NCBI GenBank assembly: GCA_007922305.1 | Contig: ML677334.1 | Location: 64,393,142 to 64,457,141, forward strand | Length of the DNA stretch: 64,000 nucleotides | DNA from: Dermatemys mawii | Lineage: Eukaryota; Chordata; Testudines; Dermatemydidae | Direction: 5' to 3' | Shown here: piece after piece, positions 52,201 through 61,200 of the stretch | Layout: each line of letters opens with the position of its first letter | How positions within the stretch are numbered: the first letter of the stretch is position 1 | The notes under the pieces: model-generated | What the model was told of the DNA's origin: nothing | Databases searched by the model: none | What the model saw: the letters and a program-made list of their open reading frames with translations, nothing else | Program-made: the position numbers and the translations under genes

Positions 52201-55200
52201 AATTTAGTTCTGTTAAGAAAATGTAAATGGATAGGGCCAGATCCTCAGCTGGTGTAATTTGACGTAGTCACTTTGATTTCAATGGACCTTTGTTAATTTA
52301 CACCAGTTGGGAATCTGGTCCATAGACTTCAAACACTTTAAAATGTACTCAGGTACTGTCCATACTGACTATATCCAAGGCCCAAAACATATTCAGTAAA
52401 AATTTCAAAAGTGCCTAAGTGACTTAGGAGTTTGAATCCTATTGACTTTTTTTTACCCATTATGTATCTCCCAGGCAAAAAGGATCTATTTATTCATTCA
52501 TTCCAAAATGTGGGTGCTGTCTTTAACCATGTGAAAAGGCAAATTAAACTCATGGTCTATTGTTTTAACCAAAAGTTGCAGACCATTCATATGTGGGTGT
52601 CTGACAATTGCTAATGTTTCCCAAAGGGAGTTGCAGAATAACATTAAGAAAAAAGTTGGAACCTGTCTGATTGCTTCACTTTGTTGTTATCTCTATCAAT
52701 TTTTGAATTGTCTTATTTCAGCAGATTGTACGTTGTTGCAATGTTAAATACCTATGGAAAGTTGTTTTGTGGTAGTGATAGGATGTCTCTCCTTTTGATC
52801 TTGCAGTGATTACATATCATGTAACAGTGTTTTCCAGCAATGTTTTGAACAAGAGGAATGTAGTACTTGTGACTGTGTGTGTATGTGGAATCAATGGTGA
52901 TACAGGAGACAGAATCCTTGGCTGGACATTGCAGAATCCCCAGCAAGGAGAGGACAATGAGGTATTTCCTTTCAAAGTTATTGAAAATTTCCCCTTAAGT
53001 TCATTCAGTTATATTCTATTTGTAATCTTGGTTTCTTTTCTTCCTATAGAATATAATGTATTGAATATATCTTACAACTGTATCATTGAATAATGTTTTT
53101 TGCAGTCGTTTACAGCTCAGATGGATGCTGTTGACCTGGGAGAACTGCATAAAGTTGTCCTCTCTGTCAGTAGCAAAACAAGTAAGTTACTTTTGCTAGC
53201 TACAACTGATATCCAACGAGCCTGATCCTGCAGGCCTAGCACAGGCAAAACTATTGAAGGTAATGGGTTACTGTGCAGATATTGTGAGATCAGGTCCATA
53301 GTGATTTCTTCTGACTGTTGTTAAATTCTAATCTGACATGGCAAAGATCTAGGTCTTGACTAGCTACAATCCAAGGAACTGAAGACCACATAGTTGATTG
53401 TATCAAGGAAGTAAACTATTTCCTTTCCTAAGGGAAAAAAAATGAAGTTAATTCTCTGTTATCACCATTAATTATTTAGGAAAATATTAAATATAGCTCA
53501 TGAAAATATATGGAGAGGAGCACTGTCTGTCTAATGGTTAGTACTTTTTAGGATTCAGTACTTTTTTTTTATATTCCCAGCTCTGCTGAACTCTCACTGT
53601 GGATCATTTAGGAATGATCTTGCATGTATTAAGTCAGTGAGAGTTTTGACTTCTATGGAAGTATGGTCAGGCCTTTATCTTCTCTGTCCCTCACCTTTAA
53701 AGGAAGGGGAGGGGAAAATAGTACAGTACTAAGGACAATTGTGAGGTTGACTTAATGATTTTAAAATATACTGAGATTTTGACCAAAAGATGCAATGTAA
53801 GAGCAAGGTATTATTAATGATTACTAATGCAGTGAACTAGTTTTTGGTTCAACACTTCTGTTTTGCATTCCATCTCAGTAATAAAAGTTGTTGAACGGCT
53901 CAGAGCACACATGTGACTGACTGTTCTAATGACAAAGAGTCCTGTGGCACCTTAAAGACTAAAAGTATTAGAGCACAAGTTTTCGTGGGCTAATACCCAC
54001 TTCGTCAGATGCACGAAGTGGGTATTAGCCCACGAAAGCTTATGCTCTAATACTTTAGTTAGTCTTTAAGGTGCCACAGGACTCTTTGTCACTTCTGCAA
54101 TTCCAGACAAACACGGCTACCTCTCTGATTCTTGACTGTTCTAACTCACTGAATGCGTCCACTAAAACTGTGCCAAAGGACGGCAGGCAAAACAAGAGAA
54201 ACAAAGTTTTTCCAAGCCTGTCTGAAAATACTGTTCGGCAATGCAAGATACTGGGGTGAAGCAGGAGACTTTATTTTTCATAATTGTCTGTATAATTTAT
54301 TTTTCATTGTCAAGGAGGCAGACTGTCTAGAAGTTAAGCACTAAACTGACTGTCTGGACTCTTGGGTTTTTTTCCTGACAGCCGCTGACTCCCTGTGATC
54401 TTGCACAAAAGGCTTGAAATCTCTCATCAGTTAAATGTGTGTTCTAATACACACTTCAGAGAGGCAGAGACAAGCTTAAGTATGACCAGATTCTGCCACC
54501 TTTACTGATTTATAGTATTATCACTGATTTCAGAGGGACTGCTCATGTAGTAAAGTAATAACTGCCATGAGTAAGTGTGGTCAAGTTGGGCGTTCAAGTT
54601 TATCATCTTTCTTGGACTATGTTTACAAAATCATCCTTGGACTAAGTGCTTAGTGGCCTTATTTAAATCATTAAAGCTATTGGGATTCCTAGTTTACCGA
54701 ACTAGGGCAAAGGGAGGAAAATACATTTTAATCATTAAATGCTAAATAGAGCCAATAAACTCAGTCTGAATAATGGGCACTCTACAGCTGCAGGGTCACA
54801 GCAGGGGCCCTGGGAAAGAATTGCGACTCGGAGTTCAATCCTTCCTTTTCTCCCCTTTTGTGCTGGGTTGGAAGTAAGTTGCAACATCCCTTTTTGGGAT
54901 GCAGCTTATTTCACCCCTCCTGTCTGGCCAGTACCTCTAGCTGTTGTACAGGGAGCTCTCCTCAACAACTAGCCACAGGGAGAGTATCAGATGCCCAACT
55001 CCTGCTCCCCCCACCCACAACCACTCAGTCATGCATGGCCCATTCAGGGGGTGGGGAGGGTTTGATGCCTTTGCAAATCTGCCTGGAATCAGAGCATAAT
55101 CTTGCCCTAAACTTGAAAGTTGATGTTTAGAATAGAAATCGTGCAATTAGATCTTTTCAACAGGGGAAGCTATAATGGTGCAAAGCTTGTAAAGCAGGCA

Positions 55201-58200
55201 TTTTAGTTGAATTTTGATTGACTAAGAAGCTATATTTTTAGTATAATAAGAATACTATAACTACATCATTGCCAGATTCCATATAAATCCTGGCAATACA
55301 ATTAAGTATCTTAATTTTATTTTGTTTCTGTTTGTAGACTGCAGATTGGATGTTAAGACTTTACATTTGAAGGAAGCACTAAAACAAGAACCTGTCTACA
55401 TATTTGAAGTGAATGAGTAAGCTTGATCTTTTAAGCTAAACTTAAAAAAACATCAATCAGACAACTGATCAAAAGCAATTTTTGTTACATAGTATGTTAA
55501 TTGCTGGGTATTTAGTAAAAATATATATGCTAGATTCTCTCTTTAGCACTCAGATGGAAATTAATGTTTTTCTAACTTAACATGTACTACAGTTTCACTT
55601 TACTGTATATGGTTTTGTCTTGCAGAGTGTTCTCGCTGGATGCCCATGAACCTGAAATAAGGAGAGAGATCCCAGTATCTTTTGTTAGCAGGGAAGGAGT
55701 TAAACTCAAAAATGAAATAGATCACACTTTAAATACGGAAAAAAGCCCCCCGGAAAGTCTGGTAGAATACATAATTAAAGTGTATACTGGTGACAAGAAG
55801 GGAGCAGGAACCGATGCCAATGTGCATGTAATTTTATTTGGGGATGAGGACTCATCTGAATTAGTTCAGCTCACTAAACCATTGGACCATCAAGATCCTT
55901 TTGAAAGAGGAAAGGTTAGCATGGCAGAGTCTATGTTATATATGTTATGTTTGTTTCCAGATTAGACAGGTCATTCATGATCAGGACTTTTAAGGAACAA
56001 CAGCCTCCTGTTGTTTTCCAAGTGACTACATGAGGCATGACCCCAGACATCTTTAAATATTTGGCTAGAAATTGTATCATAAACCCTTGATAAAGTCTCA
56101 AAAAAAATCATCAAACCACCAAAACAAACACAATCCTACATTTTAACCTTCTCACCAGAATGATCATTTGATACAGTAGCTATTGCAGGACTTCTATTCT
56201 AACGGAAGTGGAGAATCTCTTACTTCTAGTAACTCTAAGTGCCTCTGAGGCCTTTCTGTTTCTTAAGCCCATTGCTTTGGAATCTGAATGAACCCACTTT
56301 TCTACAGGCATCATGCAAATACAAAGTGTGTGTGTTGCTTTGTGTAAACCTGGAACATGAATACTTGCATTTTCATGCTGGGTGGAAGTATACTACTCTT
56401 CTAAAATTCCAGCACTCAAATTTGTCATGGACACTGCCACTGTAAAGAGTCCTGTCAACCACAAATGTGGTGAAGCCACATAACCAGATAAAAGGACAGC
56501 ATGCATTCAGGTCAGAGTCTGATATCCTTCTCCTCCAGGCCATTGTCAGATGCTTGGCTACAGTAAGCTGAAAATCCATGTCATGTCATAGCCACAGAGT
56601 ATCTGAATCATGTCAAAATACATGAATAAAATATTCTTCCCTCTCTCCCCCCACCATCTTTTTTTAACACATTACATTTGGCAAATACCACATAAGCATA
56701 GATCCACTTGTCCACACGAGGCGACCTTGAACTATGTGGTGGTGTCATGTTGATCATGCCTGGCCTTGGAGCTTCCCATTAAATAGGAAGTAGAATATCT
56801 TCCCTCCTCGTATTTTCCCCTTAATGACTTTTGACAGGTGATGACTGAGTCTAGTCTGGGTACTTTACTTTTGAGTCCTAAATCATTATCTCTTACTCTG
56901 TAGCTGAACTCCCAACCATCCCAAACCTCCTTCACTTACAGTTGTCCTGAGTAGCTCTGGCCATGCTGCCTGCCAATGTCTTCTAGTGGATCTTCACCCA
57001 TATGGCGTCCTTCATGGGCAGAGAGTTAGTGGAGGTAGGAAAAGCTGTTGCTGCAGGCAGGAGGAGCAAAGAGAAACTAAATCTGCAGGAGCAAGCAGAT
57101 TCTAACTTTCACCAGCTGTCATCATCCACCGGGACATGGGAGCAGATAGGTGGAAAACCGTGGAGCAATCCAACCACATTCCCTGAAGATGGGTGCTATC
57201 AAATCCTTTTGATTTCTTGGAGAAATGCCTTCATGAAAAAAGTTGCTTTCTCTCCTTCCTATAATATATGAAACAAACACATATTTTGAACCAAAATCTG
57301 GAGCATTTGAGAGGTCTGACAGTAAACAGAATAAAAATCACTTATCTTTATATTCTCAGAGGCATCTTTGTGTATCATAAACCAAAAATAATAAAAGATA
57401 TTATTACTTTATCTGCTTGGCAATTCATAATGTACCAAGCAGAAACATCTCTCTTGTGTGTGGAAACCAATAAAAGGGTAAGAATCATTCGAATATAACT
57501 TGAGTAGCACATCTTTCATGTTAAACTGAAAGAAGACTAGCAATGCAAAGCCTATACCAAAAGACCTACATTAGTAGTAGTAATACATTTGTATTGTCAG
57601 TTGTCTAGTTTTCTTCCATTTGGCTACATTTGAACGATCTCAGAACCGAGCTAGGCAAGCATGCTACTTTCCAGACTTTGACTTATTATATTTTAATAGC
57701 TGCCTCTTTTTCAATTTTGAAGTCTGACATATTCAGGATTAAGACAAAGAGTTTAGGAAGCCTGCGTTCAATTGAAATTGGCCATGATGGAAAAGGATTT
57801 GGTAAGTACTCTCTATATGTTTTCAGTATGTTTGTAAGCAGAATATAGATTTTAAGGATCTGCTTGACATTTGGAAATGCCTGTAAACTCATTGCAACTG
57901 ATATAGAGCTTGATCCTTAGCTGGAGTAAATCCATGTAGCAACAGTGGCTCCATTCAAGACAATGGAGTTACACTGATTTACCCAGCTAAGGATCTAACC
58001 CATGGTTAATAAAAGTAACCTATCACAATGGCATACTTCTGCATCACTCAAGGACTGATCCTGAGGTCACTGTTCACCTCACACCCCTAATAAATACTGC
58101 AGGAATGAGCCCTAAAAGTGAAGACTAGATTGAAACATTTTTATATCTTGGTGCATTATATAAAAATTAAGGAGAGGGAATATAAGAATTGGTTTGTTTA

Positions 58201-61200
58201 AAAGTTTGAATTGAAGACAACATGTAGCACCAGGGAAAGAACACCAAGCCATACTTAACTATGCAACGTTATGACACATTTCAGAGTGGTAGCAGTGTTA
58301 GTCTGTATCTGTAAAAAGAAAGAGGCATACTTGTGGCACCCTAGAGACTAACACATTAATTTGGGCATAGGCTCTTAGAGTTGGTATGACAACCCCCATC
58401 TTTTCATGTTCTCTGTGTATATATCTTCCTACTGTAGTTCCACTCTATACATCTGATGTAGTGGGTTTTAGCCCACGAAAGCTTATGTCCAAATAAATTT
58501 GTTAGTCTCTAAGGTGCCCCAAGTACTCCTCGTTCTTTATTATTAATATTACATATGTATTTATTACATTAATGTTCCATAAGGCCAGAAGTTAACAAAG
58601 AAAAAATAGTAATACTCCCAGGATATATAGTGTCTTGAACATATATTAGTTTAGTTAATAGTCCTAGTTTTTAAAAAAAGTACACTAGAAATATAAAACT
58701 GGAATCAGAGAACAACCTATAGCTTGAATCTAAGAAAAATCTATTCTGAGATATTCTGGTCAGATCACTCAGTTAAATCTCCCCTATATGACAAAAATCA
58801 GTTGATATTGAATGCAATGCTTTAATTAAAAAGCCAAATAAAATTCACATTTATTTGACCGCATGGGCTATTAGAAGAGGTCACAAGTTTATCATAACTA
58901 GGAACCACTGACAAATCTGTGATGATGGCAGATCCTGCTGCCTCCAAGGTTGGACAATTTTTTGCCAACTCTCAGTCACAACCCACACAACACTATCAAT
59001 ATCTTTTGGAAACTGTATGACCTGGAAACTTTGCAGTTGTTGTTCATCAGAGTGGGCTGATGGCTAAATTTGCAGGGGTTTTTTAGGTATCTACTAAAAT
59101 ATCTATAATAAATAAAATCCCACTTCTCCGCCTCCTGCTGTTTAGTCTCTCCCTCAACCTTTCATCTTAATGCTCCTTTTGATTTAGTATTATTAATAAT
59201 AATGTTACAGTGGTGCTTAGAGACTCCATGAGAACTTGGGATACTATTGTGCAAGGTGATGAATACACACACACATAGTAAGAAATTATTTCTTTCCTAA
59301 ATAATTTAGTCTAATAGACAAGGCTGGCAAAGGAAAGGAAGAATTATTCTCCTCATTTTACAGATGGGGAACTAAGGCCCTGGGAAATTCACACAGAAGT
59401 CCATGGCAGAGCCAGGAATTGAATCCAGGTCTTCTGAATCCCAGTCCAACACCTCCACAACAAGACTATCTTTCTTCTCTGTCTCCTTGCACCTTTACAC
59501 TGCATTTGATAGTGCTGACCCCTATGCTCTGAACAGTCACTATGTTGTCATCCCACCTAACTCCCTCACTTTTGTCCTTCAAATCTCTCCCTAAAACTCT
59601 TTTTTAGGAACACTTATGATTATTATTATTATTACTTATATTACCATAGTATCTAGAAGCCCCAGGCTTGGCCCAGGACCCCATTGTGCTAAGCGCTGTA
59701 CAAACACAGAACAAAAAGACTGTTCCCACTCCAAAGAAAACACTTCGTTTCTACTACACGTTATCTGTAAAACCCCCACCCTTAACATAAATGCTACGCA
59801 GTGTCCTGTCTTACATTTATTGATATTGTCTAATATAGATCCTTACTCAGGACAAGCCCCCTAAGCATGGAACTCTCATTGAAGTCAATTGGAGTTCCCT
59901 GGATAACAATAAAGCCCTAGTCTGTAAACTCTTCAGGACAGCAGCAATGCCTTCCTTTGTGTTTGTTAAGGGGGGGGGGGTGAGTGTGTGTGAGAGAGAT
60001 TTTTAATAATCATTAATAATATGCTCAAGTCACAGAGATTTCCATGAAATGTCACATCTTATGAGTAGTGTCTGTGATATATGAAACAATTCAGAAGATT
60101 TAATTAGAGGAGTACCAAAAGTACTTCACTATCTCTGTAAGTGACTCTTGGGAACTGGAGATGAGAATGTGGGCATCCTTATATCCTAAATTCTACATAG
60201 TTATCAGTTAATAACCATTCATGAGTAATAAGAAACTTTGGCAAGCTTTGACCTTTTTATGCAAATAGGTGAAATTCTGCAAAATATTTTGTAAAGGATT
60301 TTTTGTCTTGTTTTATACTCTGTCCATGGTTCTGAAAATCAGATTAAAGGATTATAAAATTGTATCTTATTCCCAAAACATACAAACTGTGCACAGAAGC
60401 ACCCAAATACAATTTCAACCAATAATAGTATCTTTTCTATTTGGCTTCCAAATGTATATGTGAAATACTTCTACTGTCAAACCCAACTTCTAAAAAACAA
60501 ACACAGTAATGGTGTACTCACTACAGTAAAAACAGTGTTCATACTCTAATATTAAATGAAACAAGAAGTGCTGTGGCATAAATCAACTGTGGAGCAGGAC
60601 CACGGATATTTCTCCATTTGGCAAAACATTCCCAAAAGGCACCAGTTTGTTTAAAGATGAAAGCTTCCGTAATGAAAACTTGAAAGATGTTTGTTCGAAG
60701 TCTAATGTGTAGAGTTCTTCACCTCTGAAGATCATGAACTCCCTAATCTCCTCCTGTTGCTCAGAGGCCTCCATTGAAATTCCATAGATTTCAGTGGAAC
60801 TTATGCACATGCTTAAAGTTAACCACATATTTGAGTGTTCTCCTGAATAGAGTGATTTTCTGAATTGAACCTAAAAACATGTTGATATAGGAAACATTCA
60901 TACTTGCCAATTAATTTGCACAAATCTAAATACATTCATTAAAAAGAAAAAAAACTGGCTAAAAGCTTTGTTTTCCCATTGTTTTATTAAGAGCATTGTA
61001 TTTCCTTAAGGATTGTTTCTACTTACAAATTCTCTCAGGTTTTTTTGATTACTTTGGCAGCTAATGTAGATCAAAATACATTAGCCATGTAGTATGTTCT
61101 TAGATAACATTTCACACTGGAAAAAACCCCCAGCAAAATCTGATTTCAAGAATTTGTGCCATATGGCTGTGCACTCTGCTTCATTTAACTTACTAACTGC

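Larger units (their letters stand above)
48719..52806. other. Intron with several repeats
   Basis: This 4.1-kb intron carries the repeats at 49238-49385, 49525-49574, 49886-50285, 50331-50512, 50870-51470 and 52234-52321. The remainder is AT-rich and unrecognised. Confidence 0.6.
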
